The position numbers and the translations under genes are program-made. From Gracilaria domingensis (taxonomy: Eukaryota; Rhodophyta; Florideophyceae; Gracilariales; Gracilariaceae): a stretch of DNA of 64,000 nucleotides. The notes beneath the pieces were generated by a model that ran no database searches, was not told the DNA's origin, and saw only the letters and a program-made list of their open reading frames with translations. Shown piece by piece: positions 1-12,240 of this stretch. Location: assembly GCA_022539475.1 (NCBI GenBank), contig VCMS01000145.1:1-64000 (forward strand), given 5' to 3'. The stretch's first letter is position 1. Each line of letters starts with the position of its first letter.

Positions 1-2243
1 TTGACAAACACCTGCGGTAAACCAGACACCTGTGTTGGCCAACCCTGGTGCATGGTCCAAACAAAATGGGCGAAGGGATAATTGGCGTTTTTGGTGGCGT
101 AGGGTCTTTCAATTGCATGCGTACTAGCTTAGGTACTATAAAGAAGGCACTCTTGACCTCAACATCGGGCCACACCTCGAGAAGCACAAACACATCTCAA
201 ACAATTCAACCTCGAGAGATGCTCGCCCCGCTTGCCCCCACTCCGCTCCTCAGATTCAAGTGCCTCAGGCGCTCGGTGTAACCGCGCCAAATAACTCACA
301 CTCGCTCCAAAATGATCGCATTATCCTCCTCGCAATGCTACTGCGTTGTGCGCCAACGTCCATCCTCCTCGTCCCATGGCCCATCCTTTCCGGCGCGCCG
401 CCGCAGAGGTGCCCCAGCAGCTTTGCACCAGCACTTTCTCGTACCAACGAGCCCGCTGGGACGCCCATCACGGCAATCCACTATCCGTCTGCCTGGCAGG
501 ACTCCAGCCTCACCGGATCTCGCGGCACCGCTCTCCTTCCATAACCTTCCAAGCGCCGAGCCATGGTGCCGCACCAGGCTACACCTATGCCGGTAGCCCG
601 GACGCGTCGCTCGCTATAACGCTATTAGATCACTCTGACTAACGCTTAGCGGTGAGCTTGTCTCCCAAACTGATCCCTCTAATTCTGAGACTAAGTCATA
701 TGTTCATATGCAATAGCCATTTTGTCTTTTCCTTGTGACCCTGTTTGGTTGCGTTGAAGCATAAAGCTGCCAAGGATGAGAAATAGTCTAGTTCTTGTGA
801 GAGGGTGTTTCTGTGTCTGCAACACGTGTCCATAATAGATTACGTGAAGATGTTCAACAGATCATACTCAAGCCGCCACTTTTCACGCCGTCGCCCGCGC
901 ACTGACCACGAAGCGGCCTCCTTGCGGCGATTTTGCTTTTCTCCCAGCAATGCTGTTCAAATCCATTTGAACAATCTGGGGCTAGTCAGTAGTCAACCTT
1001 CACATACAGAAGTGCCCGAATTCCGAGCTGGCGGCCCGCAAGCAAGCAAAATGCCCTCAATCTTGTCCTTTTACGTCAACTGATTGAGTCGACAGGCCAC
1101 CGACCTGGAAACGACGCAGGAGCGGCACGTATCCGTGCTGTGGTCATTGCGTCCAGCCTTCGGTATACCTGCCAGAGTGACGTGCATTTGTCCGTCCGCA
1201 TTCGTCACCCTCCAGCCCTCTTGCCCAAATCGAAGTTTTGGAATTTCCAAAAACCGTGGAAAATACTTATGGAGAACCTGTCAAACCGTACACGTACATA
1301 GATGTCCAAAGGACATTGACTTGACAATCCTGTGGTGCCTTGAATTGGTGGACTGTGAATTCCTTTCGAAGACTATGGGATCTGTAACCAGGTTGATCGA
1401 ATTACCCTCGCTAAGGCTTCAGGGGCCGACCCAATCTGTGAGGCAGTATTTTCCCGCGTCACGTCGTCTGGAAATGATGGGATCCAGGTTACACTCTTCC
1501 AACTCTGTGCGTCCTTCTAGAATACGTTAGCATAACACTATCTTGGCGAAATAAAATCGGAGAGCGAACATCTCAACGAGCAAGATTGGATACCAGTGAC
1601 GTGAACAGTTGGTAGGGGGGAGATCGTCATGGTGGTTTCGGCGGTTTTCGAAAGAAAACTACTTAAAGTTTTGTTTCCAAAAACTTCATACCTTTTCACG
1701 GCAAAGATATGAAGATTTTTTTCTTGGAGGTTGCTATGGCTACTAGTGCAAAGCTCGCAGCCAGTTATAATTAAACTGTTAAATGTTCTGTAAAGCAGAA
1801 ATTCACGTTTTTTATCTAACTTTAAAAATACTATTTTCAAACATAAAAAGGTTTCGATTCTTGGTTTTCCTTTTTTCAACAGAAAGAAAGAGCATTTTAA
1901 GCATGTTGAAGCAAGCGCGCTTTGCGCCCTTTTTGTTTGAGAAGATTTCTTCTCAAAGCGCTGATATATTTAGCGTTCGCTGTAAAGTGCGCAAGAATTG
2001 GCTTTTCCCGCATCTCCCTGCAAAATCTACATTTAATTCAGTAAAGTCGTCCTATTCCCCCAGTCATACTTAGGGAGTGGCCAACTCCGACAATATCACT
2101 CAAAGCAGTTCCAGCCGCGGCCTATCAAAAGCCAGTATCTTGGGCCTTACCTCTGTGAACGACAATCTGCGTACTATCGCCAATACTCCTTGATTCCGAC
2201 TGTAACGCCTCACTATATCTCTTCCTGCAGAGCATACGTCTCT
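1..2243. other. No supported gene
   Basis: Only short overlapping ORFs on both strands, none with a recognisable domain. Positions 180-640 are GC-rich and open in several frames at once, which is a composition effect. The largest ORF (1084-1530, plus, 148 codons) starts at a TTG and shows no motif. A 22-nt inverted repeat lies at 1936-1957 (TTTGAGAAGA, 2 nt, then its complement). About 25 bp at 1303-1329 recurs, with two extra bases, at 32159-32187. Confidence 0.5.
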
Positions 2244-2986
2244 TCATATCAACCCATTACAACGGATTTCACTTTCCGAATTTGACCTTGATAAGTAGTA
2301 CCACGGCAGTGTCCCCGTCGCCAAATAAACCAGAAGGTATGCTAACGACTCCATGTCATCCCGACGAGAAACCTGCTTATAGCGATGGCGTTCGTTGAGA
2401 TGCAAAGACAATCGTTCCGTTGAAATAGCGGCTAGGACCTTTCGATATATGTTTTCCTGTTCGAAGACACCTATACAAACGTGCCATCCCAAAGTCTATA
2501 ACATGCAACCTATTTTTCCGTTCTCCCGAAGTCTGTGTCATGATGTTTGATGGCTCAGATCAAGATGAACGATTCCTTTCGAGTGGATTTCCCGAATCAC
2601 CTTAATCAAATGGATTCCGACCTTCAATACACATTGCATTGAGAGTCTTCCCGCCCCGAGCTGCTTTGAAATCACCTAAGGACTTGTCGAACAATGTCAT
2701 CACGCATGTCATCCACAGCATGTTACTTTCCTTGCCGTTGTATGGCATATAATACTTGGGAAAGTGTTCCTGTAACGTTACCTGCTGCCCAGAATAAGTT
2801 TCGTACTTTGCAGTACTTCACTCGTTTGTATTCTGCAAAGAATTTCTGTCCCCTATCTTCGCGCAATACACGCTCTTGGTTACCATCCCTAGTATCCTTT
2901 ACAGATATACAGTCTTGTGCGCCGGAGTTGAGCTTTCTGATGACTCTATATCTATCGTCAATCAGCCTTGAGGTGCAAAACGGCAT
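2244..2986 (-). pseudogene. Casein kinase 1-like protein kinase pseudogene
   Basis: The minus strand shows kinase landmarks in order but in different frames. First comes an N-lobe start (IDDRYRVIRKLNSGAQDCIS, like the CK1 glycine-rich strand) near 2960-2900. Next is a segment like CK1 'VMELLGPSLEDLF' (TLFDKSLGDF) near 2700-2660. A catalytic-loop stretch (REIHSKGIVHLDL) follows near 2600-2560, with Leu in place of the HRD Arg. Then come HVIDFGMARLYR with the DFG motif near 2505-2470 and finally SRRDDMESLAYLLVYL near 2370-2315. The RRDDxESL segment is diagnostic of the CK1 group. At least three frame changes and loss of the residues after HLDL mean no functional kinase can be made. No intron explains the breaks. 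It is a host-gene fossil. I am sure of 'kinase, CK1-like' but not of the subfamily. Confidence 0.75.
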
Positions 2987-4067
2987 TCTAGCTAAAAGAA
3001 GGAAAAGAGGTAGTTATCACTAGGAATCAAATGTGAAGATAGTGTTTCCCAAGATTCCTCGAAAATAAATGCAATACTGCCCGGCTCGCTTATTTTGTGA
3101 TAATATGTGACGAAGAGATTGCAACCGTCAAGGAGTTGGCCTAGGACAATCCAACTTCATATGACTTTTTCATGCTTTGTCATTAAATCTGTGAAGAAGA
3201 CCTTGTCCACACTTTCGCTTCACGTTTGTTTCCCTCTGATTTAATGAAAGATGTGAACGGCTTTTTTGAATGAGAAAGTGGCAGTATATTATCATTCCAC
3301 AGATCTCCAGTTGTCTGAGTTTTGGCCTTGCTATACCTCACACCCTCGTTTTGTTGAACTTTTCTGCAGAAAGGCAATACAATTTCTGGACCATGTTTAC
3401 TTGAGCAAGATGAAATTATGCCTTAAAAGATCAGGTAAGGATTTTCGGTTCATGTTATGCAGATCGTGCTCAGATCTTGAGGTTCCGCCTCTGAGATCCG
3501 TGAACTCATAAGTTCTCGAATTAAGTAGTAATCGGTGGTGTGTTCTGGAATATGCACATCTGTGGACGAAACGTCGACCAGAAATTCTGGTCCAGAACAC
3601 TCGTCGGAGTTTGAGCTCTATGAAAGCTGAGCAACTCGGTCGCTCTGGGCCTAGTCCTCTGTATTTTGTCTCTGGGTATTCGAGGGAACCGAAAGAAGTT
3701 GATTTATTAAAGCGCAATTGAATTGATGCGACGTGTGGCAAGAATGCCCTCTGCAGGGGAAGACAAGACATCGATCCGCCGGGGTACGCATACAATTGCC
3801 CGTGTTACAGTTAAGCGGTAGTTTTAAACTAGACAAGTAATATGACGCTTAAAGTGCAGCGCTGCACTTTAGGCATTTTATTACATCTCCGAAAACTATA
3901 AGGCCATTATAATAACTTTGTTAATTTGTGAATAGGAAACGGTGCATCTCAGTTTTGTGGCAATACGCCATTCGCACACCGTTGACGCCAAACGTTTTCT
4001 GCATGTCACGTTTCGGAAGGCAGTCGGATTCGTTTCGGCCTCAAGGAAGAACAGCAGAGCTATTGGG
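2987..4067. other. No supported gene
   Basis: Short ORFs only (for example 3397-3795 minus, 132 codons) without recognisable domains. The one clear structure is the perfect palindrome at 3850-3871. The left LTR of gypsy-A begins near 4068. Confidence 0.5.
3850..3871. repeat. Perfect 22-nt palindrome
   Basis: TAAAGTGCAG followed by CGCTGCACTTTA reads the same on both strands over 22 nt. It could be a dyad operator-like site, a cruciform or a MITE relic. No gene start lies close by, so no role is assigned. Confidence 0.6.
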
Positions 4068-5747
4068 TGGACGGCCAATTTGTGGTGGACCGAATGGCGC
4101 GGGTGGGTTGACTAACCCGACTGTCACGAAACGACCAACACCAAATGGAGTACGAGCCGTGTCGTGCTGTTGTTGACGGAACGTAGCGTTCGTTTGTTTG
4201 AGGCTAGCGTTATGGTAGGCAGCAAAGATTCAAGGCAGCCGCTGTGACAGAAAACTATGAGTAGTCCACGCAGCTGGCGGGGGAGCAAGAGAGAAGGCAG
4301 AACGGGTGTCGCACTACGTTGCAACCTATAGCTTCGAGTCGGAACTGTGGTACGGTGAGTTGCAAGCGACGGCGTGGAACAGTGCAAGCGCAGCCGCAGA
4401 CAGGGCCAGGCACGACTCAGCCGGTAGAGACGCATTGGGCGAAGCGGGAGACAATGCCGCTTCATGTTTGGGTTGATATTGCTAGGAGGTTGATGGCAAG
4501 GGCGGGCGTGAGGCGACACTGTCTGGAGACGGGTGGTGGGGGGTTTGCCAAAGGAAGTGTGTGTGAGGTGTCGGCAAGGTGGTCTGCCCGCGTCCAGATT
4601 TTGAGACCATACGGCTCTTGCGTGTAGAGGGGGGTTTATATAAAGGAAATGGAGCCATTGAGCCTGAATCTCAAAGAAGCATACTAGTGCGTATTTCTAA
4701 TCTAAGGGTTCACTAGTTACTACTTGTATATTTATGTCTTGTGTGGGTTTCTTGATTGGTTCCTCCACAACTGCTGTTTTGATGCGGTCATAACCACCTG
4801 GCCATATGAGTCTTTGACCGTCTCTTTTAGACGCGAGCAGCTTCTCTTGGACAGGTAAGTCGCGGTGCTTCCATCCACAGAAAAATTGTTCGAAATTCCA
4901 TTAGTTTTGCCCCGAATCTATGACGTCGTTTCCATTTGATTGATGACATGTAAGGTTATCTCCTTGTTGACAGTAATAATTCCTTTCCATGGGACATGTC
5001 ACCGACATGTCCTCAGCTGTTTTGTTCGTAATGGTTTGTCAACAAGACATTAATTCCTTCCCAACAATTTCTTGTTGAAAATTAATCAATTTCCCTAATT
5101 AATTGTCAGTTCCTTCCCAATGCATTGGTGGATTAATGTCCTCAGGTGCACCCAGTAATTTGCCACGTGGCCACCACTCTGTCAACTGCTGAGTGGTGCT
5201 GCACATATACCTGCATCACGCGATCCGACTGTCTTGTCACCTTGCAGACATCCCACCCGAGTCGCTGCAGCCACCTTGCACCTATCGTTTATCCTGCCAC
5301 CTCCCATGCCACGCCGTAGCGCCTTGCGATCAGCTCTCTCGATTATGAGGCGGCAGAGCCTCATATTCGTGGCAACGCAAGATTCACAGAAATTCTATTA
5401 TCACGCACGTCAGATTACCTCGTGGCACGTGAGTATTATTGCTTCGGCTTCGCGCGACGGAACACCGTTATTCACGAGATGGGCAGGCCGGCGATAGTGG
5501 AAGGGAGAGGAGCTTGAATTCGCATAGCGCCAGAACTCCGTATGGAACTGGAGCGTGCGTTGACTCGTATTACCAACGCTGAATGGTGTGCGTCGTATTC
5601 AGTACTTGAGTCTGCTGTAAATTGTTGATACTTGAGGGCTTCCTGCTGCTTCTAAAGTAAAACAATCTGGCTTTCTTTGCGTAAGACTGGGTCCCTTATC
5701 AAATGCCTTCTCCGACAATTACGGCTTTCTGCGCTGCATCTTAACCA
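4068..5747 (-). repeat. Gypsy-A LTR, left copy (3' LTR of the minus-strand element)
   Basis: It aligns over its whole length with 12232-13777. Positions 4690-5310 are almost identical to 12780-13410, whereas both outer parts differ by very many one-base insertions or deletions. That is why this copy is about 130 bp longer. A palindromic TATA element (TTTATATAAA) lies at about 4635-4644. The inner end overlaps the pol stop codon. Boundaries are set by where similarity stops and are good to about 10 bp. Confidence 0.8.
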
Positions 5748-8700
5748 CTCCCACCGTAACGCAGTTTCGCTTGGCACTGGGCGGCCGGAATTAGATTCTT
5801 ACATCGTAGTTCCAAAGCTCCGTTGCGCGAAACTTCTTCAGTGGTGTATAAGAACGGATATGGAGGCTCTGGGTAGTCGGAGTCTGGATTGAAGTCCACA
5901 ATGAACTCCTCCCGTTGTTCGATAAGTCGGATGTAGTCCACCACTTGTTCTTCATGTGTTGCTGCTGGCGGGAGGTGACCATATGTTCCGACCACATAAT
6001 GATAGAGAAGGAATATGGTTCTATCAGCGCCAAGTCTCGTCATCTGTGGGTGTAGCCTTCGTGCCAACCTTCCCAGCATTTCATGAGAACGTCTTGTGAT
6101 GTACTGACCATATACGTGGTGTACGCTAAGGCAGAGATGGAAGCAGTTCCAGACAACCCTGTGCTTCTCCCAATCTTCACAATCCAATGGCGCAAGCCAG
6201 TCTTCTAGTGTACGACCACCGACTTCCAGAGTTAGATAATCTACTTCTGGGTTGCGAACTTCGTAGTCGACAACAATTGGCATTGCAACCATGTCAAGTG
6301 CATGACTCACTTCTTGTCGCAAGGTCCTTGGTCGCTCGTAATAGGGTTTGAGTCTCCTTGCGTGTATGCCTTTTCGGGACATGCGGCGATGCGGAGAGAT
6401 GAGGTAGTACCGAGGGTGACTTGCACGAATAACATGACAAGGGCCATAGAACTTTGAGATAAACGACGGCCACTTGATTCCGGGATTCATAGCTCCTGCT
6501 CGCATGACTAGGATCTGGTCTCCCACTGCAAACCTATGGCCATAGCGTCCTTCGTTCCTTCGCGCGGGTTGCCTATCGACGCGAGTGGCCCTACCGATTG
6601 CGGCTACTTGAAGTTCTGTAATTCTGTTTGCCGGGGAGGCCGAAGTTATGAACGGAGGAGGATCGGTATGGTGCATGCGAGGGTAGACCCCGTATAGCAG
6701 CTCAAAAGGGGAGTACCCCTCAGTCATTTGACGAGTTCTGTACCCGAATAAAACATCAGGCAATGCTTCATCCCAGCCAACGCTTTTCTCATGAATGATC
6801 TTGCTTAGTGACCTCTTAATGGTTCCCACCATCCTTTCTGCTCGTCCATTTGACATCGGTGCGTACGCTAGAACAGGTTTGAGCGAGATACCGTGCTCCC
6901 ACATGTATTCTTGCACCGTAGCCGCTAGAAAAGATGTTGCATTATAAGATATGATGACACGTGGGTAACCGAAGGGGGCAACAATCTCTTGCTTCACAAA
7001 TCTTAGAACTTCAGCCGCTGTGGCGTTCTTCGTAGCTAGAGCGACAGGCCATCCTGTTAAATGCTCCACTCCTATCAGAAGGAACCGATTACCATTGCGA
7101 GTGGGGCGGAACGGTCCGGCGAAATCGATAGAAAATGTGTCGAAAACATTTGTAAGTGAGGCCCGCTGACCAGCGCGATAAGCTAGAAAGGCGCCCATGA
7201 ATTGGCATCCGTTACAGCTCCTGACATGTTCAGAGACTTCAAAGCGCATAGTGGGCCACCAAAATCTAGTAGAGAGATGTTTCATGGTTGCCTTGAAGTC
7301 CCAGTGCCCCACATCATCATGGAAGGCTCGAATGATTTGGATCCTTTCGGATACATTGGGGACGAGCCTTAGCCAACCACCCATTCTGCGACAAAGGCCT
7401 CCATCCCAGACTGTAAACTTCTTTGCGTTGCATTTGATTGCAGCCTTAATTTTGGGGTCCTCTTCGTCGATCGCCATGTGGTTCAAGTGCCGTGCGATGT
7501 TGGCATAGTAAGGCTCTAAGCCATTGAACGCGTCAGTAACTAGGGCGGCCACGGCAGCTGAGTTCTCATATTTGTTCATGGCAAAGCGAGAAAGGTAGTC
7601 CGCTGCGTGGTTCTTGTCGCCAGCACGATAGACGATTTCGAAGTCATACTCAGCCAAGAAGTCCAACCATCTGGCCAGCCGACCGTGCATATCTTTCATT
7701 GTGAACGCATATTTTAAAGCCTGGTGGTCCGTGACCAACTGAAAGGGCTGAGAACCAAGTAGGTACATTCTGAAATTCTTCAACGCAAAGACAACAGCTA
7801 AGGCTTCTTGTTCACATACTGAATACCTTTTCTCTGTTGCCGTCATGGTTCTGCTCGCGTATTGTAGCGGATGAAAGTTCCCATCTGACTTCTTTTGCGC
7901 CAGAATGGCACCCAGTGCGACTGAGGAAGCATCTGTTTCAACGCGGAATGGAGAGTCAAAGTCGGGAAAAGCCAAGACGGGGGGTGTCGTGAGTTTCTGC
8001 TTCAACTCATTGAAAGCCTTGAGCATTTCATCAGTGAACTCTAGTCTTCCCTTACCCGAGGTGGAGGCATGCAGGACCGACGAGGTCTCGGCAAAATGCG
8101 TAATAAATCGTCGGTAGTAGCCCGCAAGGCCCAGGAAGCTTCTTAGATCGGTAACTGTCCTTGGCACTGGAGCATTTTGAATGGCCTCGACCTTTCCTGT
8201 ATCCACAGACACACCAGTCTCTTCCACAACATGCCCTAGCAGCTTGATCTTTGGTTGAGCGAACTCGCACTTGGAAATCTTCAGTTTTAGACCATGCGAC
8301 GAGATAGTTTTCAGCACAGTTCCAACATGTTCGAGGTGCTCCTCAAGGCTTTTAGAAATTATTACCACATCATCAACATAGACCCGAGCAAACTCACAGC
8401 GATTGAAGATCGAGTCCATCATACGTTGGAACGTGGATGGCGCGTTCATGAGCCCAAACGGCATGACTTCAAACTGGTACGTGCCCTGCCTACAGACAAA
8501 AGTGGTCATCACTTTGCACTTCTGTGACATGCGGATCTGCCAATATCCTGAGAATAGGTCAAGAGTCGTGAAGAAGGAGGCTCCCCGAATATCGTCAAAT
8601 ATCTGTTCCATGCGAGGCAACGGCCACCGATCGGCTTTCATGACCCTGTTCAAGGACCTATAGTCTACGCAGAACCTAGGCTTCCCGTCCTTCTTAGTAG

Positions 8701-9190
8701 CTATGACAACGGGAAAAGACCAGGGGGATGTACAAGGCTTGATGATACCTGCTGATAGCATCTTGTCAACCTCTTTCCTAACCACTTCATCATGCTTTGG
8801 TGGCAGGCGTCTTACTCGAGAGTATATGGGTGTATCGACAGTGAGTGAGAACTCGTGCATCACGGGGACATCGGAGGGGCGCAGATCATACAAAGACCAG
8901 GCTACGACATCCAGGTCGAGCAACGTGGCTAGCAACCTCTGTTGTGCCTCAAGAGGTAAGTGCGATACTCTCTCAAGGATAATTGCCCTTTGATCCGCAT
9001 CCGGATGATAGTCTCTTCTGTCAAAGGTCCTACCATCTCCGTCCCGAGCAATGGGATCCAGTAATGAGAACTCAACCTGGGAGGTAAGGCAGTTTGCTTC
9101 AACCCTTTTCACTATCGTCAACCCCATGTGGACCCTGCTGTTCGCTAGATTGCTCTTCATCGCTCGATGCTTTGGAGGGATCTCTAGCAT
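5741..9190 (-). mobile_element. Gypsy-A pol: RT, RNase H, integrase and C-terminal domain
   Basis: A 1149-codon frame. The reverse transcriptase has the GLMNAPSTFQRMMD and YVDDVVIISK (YxDD) motifs. RNase H follows (RVETDASSVALGAILAQ, then TDHQALKYAF). The integrase has an HHCC zinc segment (HDDVGHWDFKATMKHL to CNGCQ) and DDE core pieces (SIDFAGPF; YAPMSNGRAERMVGTIKR). A GPF-like basic module comes next (FYGPCHVIRASHPRYYL). Downstream of it, at about 6080-6240, sits a further small domain with the spacing W-x15-W-N-x12-G-x-[YF]-I, which also occurs in the gypsy-C element and in the 36.4-kb fragment. The element's protease is encoded upstream with gag, which is usual for some gypsy lineages. 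Confidence 0.9.
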
Positions 9191-12100
9191 TAAGAGGTGG
9201 TTGCGAGGGGCCTGGCCGCAACCCGGTGCTTCCCGAGCTGCTAATGGCTTGCGTCTGAAATTCCTCTTGAGGAAGCTCTTCCTCGAAGGCGATTACAAGA
9301 AGGCCCTCGTCATCCTCCTCCAGCTTTCCCATACGACCAAAGGGCATGTTGTGTTGCCCTAAGTGCGGAGGATGTGCAGGATTGGGAACGGGGTACCGTA
9401 TTTCAACCCGCACGACCAAAAAGTCGCTAACAAGCTCGCCTTCTTCAAGTGGTAACAGCTTGACTTCGTCCTTGATGGGGATAGTGAGGACTGGGTCCCG
9501 ATAGAGAGGCGTGTCAGCCATCTCAACCTCTTCGGGGGAGGAGTCTTCCTCTTCTGCAATTTCTTCATGATCTTCTTCATGATCTACTTCATCACCTACT
9601 TCATTATTCACTTCATCATCTACTTCTTCATCTGCATCTTCTTCTTCATCTACTTCGACTTCATCTTCATGGTGTACAACTTCTTCAACATTCTCGCTCT
9701 TATCAGGCTGCTGGACGCTGGTGTCCGTCGACGAGCTTTGGAAAGACGATGGATTCGGATGACGGTCGTCAACAGACCCCTGGAGCCCCACGTAAGTGAC
9801 ATGTTCTTGTCGTTCCTCTCTTTGGGGTGCGTCGGGAGGGTCTCGCTCACTTTGCGTGTCTGGCATTGGCCACCCCTCTTCGAATCGAACTACGTGTGCG
9901 GCGAGGGGATCCACCTCCAGTACTCCCATGTTCCCATAAGGTAGTTGAGATGTGTGAGGATGGACAGGATCACCAGGCGCCAGCTGAGGGTAACGACGAT
10001 AAACTCGGAAGATGAGGTAGTCCGGCTGACCATCTGGATCTTCCGGTCTTAACAAGACAACATCGCTCCTTATCGGAAGGACAAGACCTTGCTCGGGTGG
10101 AGGAGAACCTTCTTCATCATTCTCACTCGAACTGTCTTCCTTTTCGTCTGCCGCTTCAAGTCTTTCGTGCTCCTCATCCAATACTTGTGGTTGAGGCAGC
10201 ACGGGTTCCCCTTCTTCTTGGGTGACGTTCAACTCCTGAAAATCTTCCAAATAATTTCGATGGAGCGAGACAACTGAGGGCTGACGTCCGCTCGGCAATC
10301 CTTGCTCATGATGCAAGGCGGACAGAGCATATGCCGACGTGTCCGGTTTGCCTTTCGGGAAGAAGAAAGTAGGTTCTGCTTCATCCTGATCATCCTCACT
10401 TTCGGAGGAGAACGAGTCGGAGGCCGACGTGAAGTCCTCACTGTCCGTATGTGCCATTTCCTCAACAAAGTCTTCATCAGGCCGATGGTAGTCCAGTGGC
10501 AAGACGGTGCTGTCACCATCGAACCGCATGGAGACTTGCTGAGTGCCAAGGTCCAAACAAGCTTGCAAAGATTCAAGCGTAGGGCACCCAATTATGACGT
10601 GAAAGGGGGGGTTCTCCACGACTAAGAAGTCCAAAGGTGCTCGCAGAGAGCCGAATACTACTGGTATATCTTGTACTCGCCCTCGGACCAAGGATTTCGT
10701 CCCGTCAGCAACAATGATCCTCCGGCCTGAAGGCCTTAGTTCAAGAGACAACCTTTGGCTAAAAGCGATCGACATCAAATTGGGGATTGCGCCTGAATCC
10801 AGCAACGCCTGGCACACGGTCCCGTATACCGCCACATTAACCACTTTTAGGGATGGAGGCAGCGCCGGAGCCTGAGCGAGTGCTACCTTCTTACCACTGA
10901 AGCTCCCGGAAAGAATCCGACGAAGATCTTTCTTAGCGTTGTCAGCGTCTCCCCGAGCTAACTGACCAAACGTAATCCCAGTTGGGGCTTTAGCAAGCTC
11001 TTCATAAACGTTGTACTTAGCGATATGCTCTTGGATCTTAATCTTCTTAGGCTTGGCCTTCGGCTTGCCAGTTGAAGTCTTTCGCGCTTTCGATGGTGCC
11101 TTCGAGATTCCTCTTGGTGGCTTAGCCACGGCTCCAGCATCCTGGCTTTGGGGAAACATCACAGGTGAGATGCCTGGAAGGGTAGTGGTGCGGGGCTGCT
11201 TTGGCAGAGGGTTACCGTCTGAGTCTCTTTTCGTCGTAGTCACGACATCATCATCGTCAGAGTCATTGATAACCACTGACACAGGGTTTTCCTCAGACCT
11301 GATGCGCACGTTCTTTTCCTTTAAAGCCCTCTCCACGCCCGACTCGGACTTGACACCTTCAAAGGACACGTTAGAGCCTGGTTTCGCCTTAGGCTTGGAC
11401 CAACAAGTCGTTACGGAGTGACCGATCCTTCCGCAGCGACCGCAGCGCGTGTTGCGATGCGGGTTCAGTTCGCCACGGTTTGCAAAGTGACCAGGCTGGT
11501 GACAGTAGAAGCAAGTCTGCTCCTTCTCTTGACGAGGCCCTGCCGCTTGAGTCTTCTTTACGAGAAGGTGAAGCTCCGCCATTTGCTCAGCCAGTCGCTC
11601 AACCTTGTCTTCAAGTGGCGCTGCACTCGGGCGTGCGGCTTTCGTCTTCGAGGTCCTCTGTAACATTTGCTTCGGTAATGGAAGCGCGCTCAATGCGCCG
11701 TAGGAGCCCAGCGCTTTCCTTCCTGCTACAAAGGATCTCACCAAGCCCTTGAGAGCGTCGTAAGTGTCCGCTCCGCGGAAGATGATAAATTGGGCTAGAT
11801 CGGCATACTCCATAGCGGCATTACGTAGAAGGCCAAACTTCGCCTTCTCGTTGAAGCCTGCTAACTCATAATAAGCATCCATCTTCTTCAATGATCCTTA
11901 TAGTTCCCCATAATCTAGACGAGCAATGACAGCGCAACGAATTTGCTCTTCAGGCTATCAGTGGCCCCAAAGCGCTCAATGAGGGCCTGCTTCACACCAG
12001 CGTATTCTCGGGCCTCACTCGTAAGCGAACCGTTCATAGCGTAGATATCATAATAAAAGTTAAAGGCCTCTCCTTCTAGAAACCCGAGAAGCCTCACTGC

Positions 12101-12240
12101 GCGCTCACCATCATCCATACCAACGGTGGCCACGTTCTCGAAATAGAAGAGAAACTTTCGGACATCCATAGAAGTCCCATTGAAAGACATGACTGGTTCA
12201 CGCGGAACTGGGCCCTGCTGGGGGTACCATGTGGACGCCA
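9099..12240 (-). mobile_element. Gypsy-A gag, zinc knuckles, protease and acidic duplicated region
   Basis: In element order this part holds a gag N-terminal segment, two zinc knuckles (CFYCHQPGHFANRG; CGRCGRIGHSVTTC), a basic linker and a retropepsin-like protease (ALLDSGAIPNLMS, then FHVIIGCPTLESL). About 500 further residues precede RT. They contain two related blocks of about 75 residues (10090-9870 and 9500-9270) separated by a Glu/Asp-rich tract at about 9700-9530. The blocks share a VLLRPEDPDGQPDYLIFRV-type core and an LPYGNMG/MPFGRMG loop. I do not recognise this domain. About one break is present in the gag part. Confidence 0.85.

Noticed and set aside
1084-1530. 148-codon plus-strand ORF
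   Set aside because: No motif, a non-ATG start and no supporting context.
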